Assembly: GCA_027452265.1 (NCBI GenBank)
Contig: DAIDGR010000017.1
Span: forward strand, 22,732-86,731
From: Caulobacteraceae bacterium
Lineage (GTDB): Bacteria > Pseudomonadota > Alphaproteobacteria > Caulobacterales > Caulobacteraceae
Reading direction: 5' to 3'
Length of the DNA: 64,000 bases
The notes beneath the pieces are model-generated. The model was not told the origin of the DNA. It did not search any database and worked only from the letters and a program-made list of their open reading frames with translations. Both the position numbers and the translations under genes were made by a program. Position 1 is the stretch's first letter; each line of letters starts with the position of its first letter. Shown here piece after piece: positions 1-8,231 of this stretch.

Positions 1-2
1 TC

Positions 3-272
3 GGTTTCGAAGGGGCTCTGGCGCTTGGTCGGCGGATTGATCGCGGCGACTGGGTCCCCGAGGCCATCAGCCTGATGAAGCGAAACAATTGCGGCAAGGC
101 CCTGGATATCGCCCGGGTCGCCCGCGACATGCACGGGGGCAACGGCATCTCCGGCGAATACCATGTCATGCGTCATGCGGCGAACCTGGAGACGGTCAAT
201 ACCTACGAGGGCGCGCATGATGTCCACGCCCTGATTTTGGGCCGCGCCATCACCGGCGAAAACGCATTCTGA
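3..272 (+). CDS. gcdH: acyl-CoA dehydrogenase, glutaryl-CoA dehydrogenase type (C-terminal fragment)
   Basis: The frame is open from the left edge, so only the last 89 residues are present. It contains the run [13 protein letters not shown] followed by [11 protein letters not shown] and ends in [21 protein letters not shown]. This is the C-terminal helical domain typical of glutaryl-CoA dehydrogenases; the EG of NTYEGAHD corresponds to the region of the catalytic glutamate and CoA/FAD contacts in that family. Such enzymes oxidise and decarboxylate glutaryl-CoA to crotonyl-CoA in lysine and tryptophan breakdown. The ORF-track entry starting at 75 is an internal methionine, because the same frame reads [17 protein letters not shown] upstream. 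The exact substrate is inferred from the motif. Confidence 0.85.
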   Translation, partial: GFEGALALGRRIDRGDWVPEAISLMKRNNCGKALDIARVARDMHGGNGISGEYHVMRHAANLETVNTYEGAHDVHALILGRAITGENAF

Positions 273-282
273 CCTTCGCCCC

Positions 283-1962
283 ATGACGTCCTTGCAAGGC
301 GCGGCGCCGGCTGCGGAGACCGCAAACCCGTCCCTTGTCACGGTGGTCGCCGCCTCGTCCCTCGGGGCCATTTTCGAGTGGTACGATTTCTTCGTCTTCG
401 GGGTTCTCGCCCCGGTGATCGCCAAGGTGTTCTTCAGCGGCCTGGACTCTACGGCCGGACTTCTGGCCGCGCTCGGCCTGTTCGGCGCCGGCTTCTTCTT
501 TCGGCCCATGGGGGCGCTGATCTTCGGCCGTCTTGGCGACCGGCTGGGGCGAAAGGGCGCCTTCCTGACCACCGTCACCATGATGGGGGGCGCGACCATC
601 GCCATCGGCCTCCTGCCCACCTGGCGCCAGGCCGGCGCCATCGCGCCTATGCTGCTGATCCTGATGCGAATCCTGCAGGGTCTGGCGCTGGGCGGCCAGT
701 GGGGCGGCGCGGCCGTCTATGTCGCGGAACACGCTCCAGCGAACCGGCGAGGCGCCGCCACGGGTTGGATCGCGGTAGCGGCGGCGCCGGGTCTGGTGGC
801 GGCGCTCGGCCTGATCCTGATCCTGCGCGCCTTGATGGGCGAGGCCCGCTTCGCCTCGGATGGATGGATCGCCGGCTGGCGCATCCCGTTCCTGGTCTCC
901 TCCCTGCTTCTGGGAATTTCGGTATGGATGCGCCTGAGGCTGACCGAAAGCCCGGCCTTCCAAGCCATGGAGGCCTCCGGCGGCGCGTCCAAGGCGCCGT
1001 TGAGAGACGCGTTCGGACGCTGGTCCAATCTGAAGCTCGTCCTCATTGCCCTTGTCGCGGTGATGAGCGCCCAGGGCGCGGTGTGGTACACGGTCTTCTT
1101 CTACGCCGAGCAGGTGTTTCTGGAGCGCTTCATGAAGCTCTCGCCCCAGACCGGCGCGGCCCTCCTCCTGATCGCCACCGCGGCCAGCGGCCCGCTCTAT
1201 ATCTTCTTCGCCGGACTGTCGGACCGGGTCGGCCGCAAATGGGTGATCTGGTCGGGCATGGCCCTGGCCCTGGCGACGTTTCCGCCGGGCTTCCACCTTC
1301 TGGCGCGGTTCGCCAATCCGGCCCTGGTCGAGGCCCAGGCGCGCACCCCAATCCAGGTGGTCGCCGACCCGGCGCGCTGCGCGGTTCAGTTCGATCTCGT
1401 GGGCAAGGCAAGGTTCGTCGGGTCCTGCGACATCGCCAAATCGGCTCTGGCCAATGCCGGGGTCTCGTATGCGAATCTGGCCCGCCCCGGGCCGGGCGTC
1501 GCCATCGTTCAGGTCGGGGACCAGGCGGTGCCGGCCTTTGAGGGCGCTGGCCTTGGGGCGCCCGCCCTTGCCGCCGCGCGCGCAGGGTTCGAGGCCCGGC
1601 TCCATGCCGCCCTCGCCCGGGCGGGGTACCCGGCCAAGGCGGATCCGGCGCGGGTCAACTTTCCGGGCCTTCTGGCGGTGATGCTGGTCTTCGTGGTGGC
1701 GGCCACGGCTCTGTATTCTCCAATCGCCGCCACGCTGGTGGAGCTGTTCCCGACCCGCATCCGCTACACCGCCCTGTCGCTGCCATACCATGTCGGGACA
1801 GGTTGGGTTGGCGGCTTCGTGCCGGTCAGCGCCTTCGCCATCGTCACGGCCACGGGCAGTCTCTATGCCGGCCTCTGGTATCCGGCGATCTTCACGGGAT
1901 TGAGCGTTCTCACCCTTCCCTTCCTCCTGCCCGAGACCCGCGGACGATCGCTCGACGGGTAG
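283..1962 (+). CDS. MFS transporter of the metabolite:H+ symporter (MHS) type with a large periplasmic insert
   Basis: The 559-residue inner-membrane protein begins 10 bp after the dehydrogenase gene, so the two may be cotranscribed. It opens with the MHS-like signature ASSLGAIFEWYDFFVFG, and the cytoplasmic loop motif GRLGDRLGRK (about 82-91) is repeated as GLSDRVGRK (about 311-319). About twelve hydrophobic segments can be counted. Between the ninth (about 321-341) and tenth (about 463-483) lies an insert of about 120 residues that should face the periplasm. It carries two cysteines (366 and 382). Family members move organic acids, betaines or shikimate with protons. The substrate here is unknown; the gcdH neighbour hints at an organic acid. 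Confidence 0.87.
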   Translation: MTSLQGAAPAAETANPSLVTVVAASSLGAIFEWYDFFVFGVLAPVIAKVFFSGLDSTAGLLAALGLFGAGFFFRPMGALIFGRLGDRLGRKGAFLTTVTMMGGATIAIGLLPTWRQAGAIAPMLLILMRILQGLALGGQWGGAAVYVAEHAPANRRGAATGWIAVAAAPGLVAALGLILILRALMGEARFASDGWIAGWRIPFLVSSLLLGISVWMRLRLTESPAFQAMEASGGASKAPLRDAFGRWSNLKLVLIALVAVMSAQGAVWYTVFFYAEQVFLERFMKLSPQTGAALLLIATAASGPLYIFFAGLSDRVGRKWVIWSGMALALATFPPGFHLLARFANPALVEAQARTPIQVVADPARCAVQFDLVGKARFVGSCDIAKSALANAGVSYANLARPGPGVAIVQVGDQAVPAFEGAGLGAPALAAARAGFEARLHAALARAGYPAKADPARVNFPGLLAVMLVFVVAATALYSPIAATLVELFPTRIRYTALSLPYHVGTGWVGGFVPVSAFAIVTATGSLYAGLWYPAIFTGLSVLTLPFLLPETRGRSLDG

Positions 1963-1972
1963 GGGTGGGGCC

Positions 1973-2884
1973 TCAGGGCTGTTCGATCGCTGGCGCGGGG
2001 CGGATCAGATCAACCCGTGCGCCGCGTTCGCGCAGGGCGCCCGCATGGGCCTCAGGTTCCTTGGCCGCCGCCACGGTCACAATCAGACCGTCCTGCGTGG
2101 CCTGAACCAGCTCGCCGGCCTGACTCAGACCGCCGCGCGCCGCATCGCGGCGAGCAAATCGGGTCACGGCCGCCTCACCTCCCTCGTCCGCCGCCACGAG
2201 GTCCGCCGCGCTCAGAGCCTGAACGGCGCGCAAGGACAGGCGTTCAAGGTCCGACGGGACTTCGACCAGGGCGATTCGCCCCGCCGCCGCCGCGACTTCC
2301 CGGGCCAGCGCGGCGTCGAGCGCGCGGCTGGCCGCGTCGACATCGCCAAGGTCCGCGGCCCGCGCGGCCTCGCCGGTCAGCATCTCGCGGAAGAAGGCGC
2401 GGCGCCGGGCCATGTCCGGAAAGGCGTTCACGATCGCTTCGCGCCGCGCGCCGAAGAGGTCGGCCAGCGGCCCGAGCCCTGGGGGCAGCAGGGCCTCCAG
2501 CCGCGCGCGCAGCCAGGAGGCCATGACCGGCGCGGCGCCGCTGGTGCCGATTCCGATCACCAGGCGGCCGCGATCAATCACGCTGGGGCTCGTGAAGTCA
2601 CAGAGGTCAGGTTGATCGACCACGTTCAACGGCGCCCCACCCGACGGACAGGCGGCGCGCGCGGCGGCGGCGGCGGCTCTCGCCCAGGCCGAATCGAACG
2701 AGGCGACGAAGATCAGATGGGCGCCCTGATAGGCCGACGGGTCCAGGCCCTCGTCGCGCCCCAATCGGCGCACCCGCGCGGGAGAGCCCTCGAAAAGTCT
2801 GGCCTTGGCGTGCGCCGGCTCGCCATCTCCGGCGATGACCACCAAACGATTCCTCAGGGGGAAAAAGGCGGGGAAGGCGTCCAT
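1973..2884 (-). CDS. cysG: siroheme synthase-like protein: precorrin-2 dehydrogenase/ferrochelatase domain plus degenerate methyltransferase tail
   Basis: Residues 1-190 match the NAD-dependent half of CysG/Met8, which oxidises precorrin-2 to sirohydrochlorin and inserts iron to give siroheme. The match includes NVVDQPDLCDFTSPSVIDR (about 87-105), with the aspartate equivalent to the CysG catalytic Asp, and GTSGAAPVMASWLRARLEALLP. Residues about 203-248 still resemble the start of the uroporphyrinogen-III methyltransferase domain (GRIALVEVPSDLERLSLRAVQALSAADLV), but the rest of that domain is missing or decayed and the protein ends at 303 residues. Full CysG proteins have about 460. The symbol is given for the N-terminal half only. 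It is convergent with the transporter gene. Confidence 0.8.
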   Translation of the reverse strand: MDAFPAFFPLRNRLVVIAGDGEPAHAKARLFEGSPARVRRLGRDEGLDPSAYQGAHLIFVASFDSAWARAAAAAARAACPSGGAPLNVVDQPDLCDFTSPSVIDRGRLVIGIGTSGAAPVMASWLRARLEALLPPGLGPLADLFGARREAIVNAFPDMARRRAFFREMLTGEAARAADLGDVDAASRALDAALAREVAAAAGRIALVEVPSDLERLSLRAVQALSAADLVAADEGGEAAVTRFARRDAARGGLSQAGELVQATQDGLIVTVAAAKEPEAHAGALRERGARVDLIRPAPAIEQP

Positions 2885-2995
2885 GTCAGGGCGTTAACCT
2901 TCACTCAAGCTCCTCGATACCCCTTCTTTACACCTGTCGGCCATGTTTCGCCCGGCCGCCGCATCGCCGGTGGAGACAGGAAGGCGGCGGATCGC

Positions 2996-3877
2996 ATGCA
3001 TCCCCTTTTGGCGAAACTCGGTCTGGGCGTGGCCCAGTTCGGCCTCGATGGAAGGTCGCGCGGGGCGGCGCGTCCGCCCGAGATTGAGGTGCGCGATATG
3101 CTGGCCCTGGCCGAACGCTCGGGCCTGTCGGTGCTCGACGCCGGCGCCGCCTCGGCCCATGGCGAGGCCGTGATTGGCGCGGTCATGCCCCGGCCCTGGG
3201 GTCTGCGCGTGACCGTGCGCGCCGCGCGCGGCGACAAGGGCCCCGATCATGTGGAGGCCGAGGCGCGCGCCTCTCTGGCTCGCCTGGGCGTCCAGAAAGC
3301 CGACGCCATCATGGTCCAGGCCGCGGGCGACCTGTTCTCGCCATTTGGGGCTGAGATGTGGACGCGCCTGCTTCGCCTGCGCGATGAGGGCCTGTTCGAC
3401 CGCGTGGGGATCTCGGCCTACGCCTCCGATGATCCGCCTGGCCTGGCCCGGCGCTTTCACCCCGATCTGATCCAGGCGCCTGCCAGCCTCCTCGACCAGA
3501 GGCTTCTGGTGGATGGCAGCCTCAAGGCCGTGCGCGACCTCGGCGTCGAGGTGCATCTGCGCGCGATCTTCCTCAATGGCCCCCTGTTCCGCCCGGCGGA
3601 CCGGGCTCCGGCGCACCTGAAGGCGGCGGCCATCCGCCTGTCCCGCGCCCGCCGCCTGATCGCCGAGGGCCGCAGTGATCCGCTACAGGCGGCTCTCGGC
3701 TTCGCCCTTTCGCGACATGAAGCCGACGTGGTCATCGCTGGCGCGTCCTCGGCGGCGGAGCTTTCGGCCATCATCGCCGCGGCCTCCAACCCTCCCCCCG
3801 ATCTCGACTGGGACGACATGGCGCTGGAGGAGCCGGATCTGTTCGACCCGACCCCTCACCGCTGGGCGGCCGCCTAA
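2996..3877 (+). CDS. aldo/keto reductase-fold protein with degenerate catalytic tetrad
   Basis: The track ORF runs from 2045, but homology begins only at the ATG at 2996 (MHPLLAKLGLGVAQFG), giving 293 residues; the upstream part is antisense to the siroheme gene. The sequence follows the TIM-barrel reductases of the LGLGTxQFG type, for example ARASLARLGVQKADAI, LRLRDEGLFDRVGISAY and DLIQAPASLLDQRLL. Three of the four usual catalytic residues appear changed: the Asp is kept (48), Tyr becomes Ser53 in VLDAGAASAHGEAV, Lys becomes Val74 in RVTVRA, and His becomes Gln108 in IMVQAAGDL. A binding or pseudoenzyme role is therefore possible. The stop overlaps the btuB stop by four bases. Confidence 0.78.
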   Translation: MHPLLAKLGLGVAQFGLDGRSRGAARPPEIEVRDMLALAERSGLSVLDAGAASAHGEAVIGAVMPRPWGLRVTVRAARGDKGPDHVEAEARASLARLGVQKADAIMVQAAGDLFSPFGAEMWTRLLRLRDEGLFDRVGISAYASDDPPGLARRFHPDLIQAPASLLDQRLLVDGSLKAVRDLGVEVHLRAIFLNGPLFRPADRAPAHLKAAAIRLSRARRLIAEGRSDPLQAALGFALSRHEADVVIAGASSAAELSAIIAAASNPPPDLDWDDMALEEPDLFDPTPHRWAAA

Positions 3878-5823
3878 CCCCCCGGCCTGGCGGCGTCGAA
3901 GCTCCATGTCACGCCACCAAAGGCGCCGATCCCTGGGCGCTCGAACCCGATCGGGTCCTGATAGTGGCGATTCAAGAGGTTATCGATCCTGGCGAACAGG
4001 CTGATCCGGTCATCCAGCCTGTAGGTCGCCGCCAGATCGACCGTGGCGTAGGGGCTGGCCCACAGGCGTGGAACGCTGAAATCGCGGCTCGCATCAACCC
4101 AGCCGCCCTTATATTCCAGTGTCGCTGACAGCTTGAGGCGGGAGGTCGCCGACCAGGCGCCGGTCAGGCTGGCCACGTCCTTGGGCCGTCTCAGAAGCTC
4201 CAGCCCCGTCGTATCGTCCTGGGTGAACGTGTAGGTGTAGTCCGCCCGCACGCTCAGACGCGAGGTCGGGTTGAGCGTGATGAAGGTTTCAGCGCCATAG
4301 GTCGTGGCCCGGCCGATATTGGCGTAGGACGTCCCGTCGGCATTGGTGTCGATCAGGTCCTTGATGACATTGTGAAACCAGGTTGCCCCGACGCGCAGGA
4401 CCGGTCCGAACAGAGGCTGCTCAAAGCCGATATCATAGCCCTGACTGCGTTCGGGCTTGAGGTTGGGATTGGCGAAGAAATCGAAGCTGGGAAAGCTGAC
4501 ATAAAGGTCCGACAGGGTCGGGGCCTTGAAGCCGGTCCCATAACTCGCCTTCAACTCCGTGCCGGTCGCCGCGATCGTATAGACGGGTGCGATGCGCCAG
4601 GTGGCCGCAGATCCGAACCGCTGATCGTGATCCTCGCGCACGCTGGCCGAGAGATCGAAGCCGCGCAGCGGCGTCAGATCCGCCTCCAGATAGGCGGCCT
4701 CGCGGGTGTCGCTGGCGTTGATCGGGCTGTCATTCAGGCGGTCGAGGTCCGCGTCCGCCCCACCGACCAGGGTGACGGCGGGCGATAGCTTCAGGGTTCC
4801 CTGCCAATCGCCCTTGATCCGGTCGCCGTTGTCGATGGTCGGCGGCGGGGCGCCAAAGCCATCGTTCGGTGAGAGGATCGTGGTGCGATAGAGGGTGTAA
4901 CCAAGGCCAAACACATCCTCCAGCCGGCCATCCAGGCTGCTCAGTCGCGCCTCCGCGCGGGTGAAAAGCTGGCGGGTGAGCTGGTCGGAGGGGTTGGGGT
5001 CGGGAATGGCCGGAAATACGCTGTAGTCTTCGCCGGTATAGTGCAGGTCGGCGTCGACGAAGCGAGCGACGAGACCCAGGCTGAGATCCGGGGTCGCCTG
5101 ATAGTCGAGCTTGGTCCCGGCAGTGAAGTTCTCGTCGCGATCCTTGTTGAGCGCCTCCCCGGGGGCGAGCAGGCCCGCGGGCGTCACCGGCGTGGCGCCG
5201 GAATAGTCATTGGCGACCTCGAGGCTGTAGTCGAAGCGCGAGTCTCCGCCCGACAGCCTCGCATTGGCGTTCACCGTGTCGAAGCTGCCGCCCTCGACGG
5301 TGGCCTCGATATGGGCCGGGCCGCTGCCCCGCTCGGTGATGATGTTGATCACCCCACCCACCGCGTCTGAGCCATAGAGGCTTGAGGCGGGGCCGCGCAG
5401 GACCTCGACGCGCGCGATCCCGGTAGTCAGGACCTGGCCGAAATCGAACGCGCCGACGCTGGGATCGTCCACATCGACGCCATCGAGGACGACCTTGGTG
5501 TGATCCGAATCCGCGCCTCGGATGAAGACCGAGGTAAGCCCCCCCGGCCCGCCGGTCTGGACGACGGCCAGCCCTGGCGTGGCGCGCAGCGCCGAGGGCA
5601 GGTCGCGCCACTGAAAGGTCTTGAGGTCGCTCGCCGTGATTAGGCTGATCGAACTCGCCACATCGGTGAGGGGGGTGGCGACCCGGGTCGCCGTGATGAC
5701 GACGGGGGTGACATCGGTGGGCTGCGGCGCCTGACTGATGTCCTGGGCCAGAAGTGGCGTTGCGGCGCAAACCGCGCCGAACAGGAACGCCCCGCCGGCG
5801 GCGGGGTTGAGGAGGGCGGACAT
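3874..5823 (-). CDS. btuB: TonB-dependent vitamin B12 (cobalamin) outer-membrane receptor
   Basis: The start at 5823 (MSALLNPAAGG) is preceded by a GAGG ribosome site and gives 649 residues with a signal peptide ending near PLLAQ. The track start at 5997 lies inside the riboswitch. A TonB box (PVVITATR) is followed by the plug domain (SISLITASDL, RGADSDHTKVVLDGVDVDDPS, VEVLRGPASSLYGSDAVGGVINIIT), then the beta barrel and the receptor-type C-terminus (RIDNLLNRHYQDPIGFERPG). The protein binds cobalamin at the cell surface and imports it using TonB energy. The cobalamin riboswitch just upstream on the same strand supports the substrate strongly. No btuCDF transport genes are in the window. Confidence 0.93.
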   Translation of the reverse strand: MSALLNPAAGGAFLFGAVCAATPLLAQDISQAPQPTDVTPVVITATRVATPLTDVASSISLITASDLKTFQWRDLPSALRATPGLAVVQTGGPGGLTSVFIRGADSDHTKVVLDGVDVDDPSVGAFDFGQVLTTGIARVEVLRGPASSLYGSDAVGGVINIITERGSGPAHIEATVEGGSFDTVNANARLSGGDSRFDYSLEVANDYSGATPVTPAGLLAPGEALNKDRDENFTAGTKLDYQATPDLSLGLVARFVDADLHYTGEDYSVFPAIPDPNPSDQLTRQLFTRAEARLSSLDGRLEDVFGLGYTLYRTTILSPNDGFGAPPPTIDNGDRIKGDWQGTLKLSPAVTLVGGADADLDRLNDSPINASDTREAAYLEADLTPLRGFDLSASVREDHDQRFGSAATWRIAPVYTIAATGTELKASYGTGFKAPTLSDLYVSFPSFDFFANPNLKPERSQGYDIGFEQPLFGPVLRVGATWFHNVIKDLIDTNADGTSYANIGRATTYGAETFITLNPTSRLSVRADYTYTFTQDDTTGLELLRRPKDVASLTGAWSATSRLKLSATLEYKGGWVDASRDFSVPRLWASPYATVDLAATYRLDDRISLFARIDNLLNRHYQDPIGFERPGIGAFGGVTWSFDAARPGG

Positions 5824-5964
5824 GAAAGAACCTCGCGGTTGGACGTGACACGTCACCGCGAATGAGACGCCTCCCCGCCGCGCCGGCGCCCATCTGGGTC
5901 GCCCGCCCGCCAGCTTGGTCGTCCGCCTCGGCTCACCCCGTCCGACGCGTTCGCGCGTGACCAC

Positions 5965-6142
5965 GGCGTGTGGCAGGTCTCCTGGCTCACGGGTCACTGC
6001 CTTCGACCGGCCTTCCCAGCCCGCGAGGGACCAGTGGCGCGCAAGGGTCTTCAGGCTCGCCGCTCACAGTTGCGGGGGCAGCCGCGGGTTTGATGGGGCC
6101 CAAAAGTCGAGGCCCGTTTCGCACCGCGTTCCCTATTAATCC
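5965..6142 (-). promoter_or_regulatory. cobalamin riboswitch (B12 element) upstream of btuB
   Basis: Read on the minus strand, the sequence begins TAATAGGGAA, then has GCTGCCCCCGCAACTGT, CCACTG, GGGAAGG and GTGACCCG, and closes with AGCCAGGAGACCTGCC, the B12 box, at 5972-5987. This order is the conserved core of the AdoCbl riboswitch class. About 140 nt separate it from the btuB ATG, enough for an expression platform. Binding of adenosylcobalamin is expected to lower btuB expression. Confidence 0.96.
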
Positions 6143-6182
6143 CTTTCGGGAGCCACGCCGCGAGGTGCGCCCCAAACGCGCC

Positions 6183-6671
6183 TCAAGTCAAGCTTGCAGC
6201 GGCAAGGGACTTCAGCGCCGCGCCGCTCAACCGCCGGGTGATCCAGGCCGAGGCCTCGATCGCGCCCAGGCGATCATAGAAGTCGCGGGCCGGGGTGTTC
6301 CAGTCCAGGACCGCCCAGTCCATCCGCGCGAGTCCCTCGGCTTCGCAGCGTCGGGCCAGATGAGCCATAAGGGCCAGACCCACCCCACGCCCCCGCGCCT
6401 CCGGCCGTACGAACAGGTCCTCCAGATAGATGCCGTGCCGGCCCTCGAAGGTGGAGAGATTGTAGAACCAGAACGCGAACCCCACCGGTACGCCGTCCAG
6501 TTCGGCAATGTCGCAAAAGGCGCGAGCGTGATCGGTGAAGAGCATGGCCTCGATGGCCGGAAGGTCGGCCTTCACCTCGTGCTCCAGCCGCTCATAGGCC
6601 GCCAGTTCCCGGATCAGGGCGAGCACGAGAGGCCCTTCGTCGCGCCGGGCGGGGCGGATGGTGAGGGACAT
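6183..6671 (-). CDS. GNAT-family N-acetyltransferase
   Basis: The 162-residue single-domain protein starts MSLTIRPARRDEGPLVLALIRELAAYERLE and contains the acetyl-CoA-binding stretch EDLFVRPEARGRGVGLALMAHL, with the R-x-x-G-x-G/A motif. It continues with MDWAVLDWNTPARDFYDRLGA, typical of the diamine/SSAT-like branch. A GGAGC ribosome site lies upstream of the ATG. These enzymes transfer acetyl groups to small amines or protein amines, and the acceptor cannot be read from sequence. Its stop lies about 40 bp before the riboswitch on the same strand, so it could share an upstream promoter, but the riboswitch itself should act only on btuB. Confidence 0.85.
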   Translation of the reverse strand: MSLTIRPARRDEGPLVLALIRELAAYERLEHEVKADLPAIEAMLFTDHARAFCDIAELDGVPVGFAFWFYNLSTFEGRHGIYLEDLFVRPEARGRGVGLALMAHLARRCEAEGLARMDWAVLDWNTPARDFYDRLGAIEASAWITRRLSGAALKSLAAASLT

Positions 6672-6787
6672 GGGCTTAGCTCCAGGGATAAGGCCCAGAG
6701 GGCCAGTCGATCTTGACCCCCAGGGTCCACGCGAGGCATGGGGAAACGCAAGAGCCTCGAAGCCGGGGCGAACGAGGGAGACGTTCC

Positions 6788-8164
6788 ATGCGGGCGATTC
6801 GCGCGGGGCTCGTAGCGGTCCTGATGTTGGCCTTTCTGGCGCCTGTGGCCGCCTGGGCCAAGGCGGCGGCGCCGCCGCCGATTTCCAAGGAGGCGCGAGC
6901 TAAGGGCATGGCCGACGCGCCGGCCCTGATCACGGCGTCCGGGACGGACTGCCAGCTCGCCGACGCCCGTCTGGTCGGCGAGGGGACGGACCCCAAGACC
7001 AAGATCAAGCAGACCGCCTATGAGGTGGCGTGCACCGGCGGCGAAGGCTTCCTGCTGGTCAAGAAGGGCGACGCGGTCAACGCCTTCCCCTGCATTCAGG
7101 CGGATATGCCCCAGGCGGACGGCAAACCCAGCACCTCGCGCTGCGAATTGCCCGGGAACGCCGATCCCAATGCCGGCCTAGCGCCCTATATCGCCAAGGC
7201 CAACCTGACCTGCGCGCCGGACAAGGTGCGCGCCATCGGCCAGTCCGCCACCAACACCTTCTTCGAGCTGTCCTGCCCGAACAATCCTGGCGGCTTCATC
7301 ATGGTCACCTCCTCGCCCATGCGCCCGGACAAGCCGGTTCAGGTCAATCCCTGCATCATGGTGCCGGAGACCTCGAACCTCGCCTGCACCCTGACGCCGC
7401 GCGCGGCTCAGCTTGCCGTGGTCGACCGGCTGAACAGCCTGGCCAACAAGAACTGCACCATCAAGGACGGGGGCCGCGGGTTCCTGGGCGAAGCCCAGAG
7501 CGGCAAGACCTATTATGAGGCGGCCTGCTCCGACGGAAAGGGCTTCATCCTGGTCGAGGCGCCCAACGGGTCGCTGGCCGAGGCCATCCCCTGCGCCGAT
7601 GCCGACATGATCCTGGGCGGCTGCAAGCTGACCGACACGCGTCAGGCCAAGACCGAACAGGCGGCGCTCTACACCGATCTCTCGAAGAAGGCGGGCTTTG
7701 ACTGCGCCGTGTCCGGATATGCGCCCCTGCCTGGCAAGGCGGGTCTCGCCAATACCGAGGTGGTCGAGCTGGCCTGCTCCAACCGGCCGGATGGCGGAAT
7801 CGGCTTTTTCGGAGCCACGGCCTCGGACCCGTCGACGGTCTATGACTGCGCGCGGTCGGAGCTTGTGGGCTATCGTTGCAGCCTGACCAAGCCCTCGGCG
7901 GCCTATGCCGCCCTGACGGCCGATCTCAAGGCCCTGGGCCGCGACAGCTGCACGGTCTCGGAGTCGCGCGTCGTCGGACTCAACGCCCAGGAAAAGACCG
8001 GGTTTGTCGAGGTCGGCTGTTCGGACGGATTGCAGGGCTACATGCTGAAATACAGCGTCGACCCGCCGCTTCCGATGAAGCCTCAGGCCGCGATCATCTG
8101 CGTTCAGGCCAGCGGCATCAGCGGCGGCTGCCAGCTTCCCGGCAACAAGCCCAAGGCAAGCTGA
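6788..8164 (+). CDS. secreted protein of five tandem four-cysteine repeats, function unknown
   Basis: The start at 6788 (MRAIRAGLVAVLMLAFLAPVAAWA) gives a signal peptide and is preceded by GGGAG; the track start at 6713 would bury the signal. The protein has 458 residues. After residue 40 it consists of five repeats of about 83 residues. Each has four cysteines at comparable spacing: 55/82/102/119, 142/163/189/200, 223/247/269/279, 306/330/354/364 and 388/411/438/448. A typical unit reads C, then YxEVAC, GxGFxLV, PC and GGCxL. Twenty paired cysteines after a signal peptide suggest a disulfide-stabilised periplasmic or secreted protein. I do not recognise the family. It stands alone in its operon and is followed by a terminator hairpin. 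Confidence 0.88.
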   Translation: MRAIRAGLVAVLMLAFLAPVAAWAKAAAPPPISKEARAKGMADAPALITASGTDCQLADARLVGEGTDPKTKIKQTAYEVACTGGEGFLLVKKGDAVNAFPCIQADMPQADGKPSTSRCELPGNADPNAGLAPYIAKANLTCAPDKVRAIGQSATNTFFELSCPNNPGGFIMVTSSPMRPDKPVQVNPCIMVPETSNLACTLTPRAAQLAVVDRLNSLANKNCTIKDGGRGFLGEAQSGKTYYEAACSDGKGFILVEAPNGSLAEAIPCADADMILGGCKLTDTRQAKTEQAALYTDLSKKAGFDCAVSGYAPLPGKAGLANTEVVELACSNRPDGGIGFFGATASDPSTVYDCARSELVGYRCSLTKPSAAYAALTADLKALGRDSCTVSESRVVGLNAQEKTGFVEVGCSDGLQGYMLKYSVDPPLPMKPQAAIICVQASGISGGCQLPGNKPKAS

Positions 8165-8200
8165 CCCCGCTCAGCCAAGCGGCCCATTCACGTTATGGAG

Positions 8201-8226
8201 GGGCGGGCGCCGCAAGGCGCCCGCCC
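8201..8226. terminator. bidirectional terminator hairpin between convergent genes
   Basis: GGGCGGGCGCC and GGCGCCCGCCC form a perfect 11-bp stem around a GCAA loop, followed on the plus strand by TGTTCT. It lies between the stops of the five-repeat protein and the acyl-CoA ligase. The stem could end transcripts from both sides, although neither flank has a long T run. Confidence 0.7.
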
Positions 8227-8231
8227 TGTTC

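Noticed and set aside
250-1791. 513-residue minus-strand ORF opposite the MHS transporter
   Set aside because: Arg/Gly/Gln-rich shadow with no hydrophobic core or motif; the plus strand is a clear transporter.
2045-2995. N-terminal extension of the aldo/keto-reductase ORF
   Set aside because: It is antisense to the siroheme gene and has no family similarity; the ATG at 2996 fits the family start.
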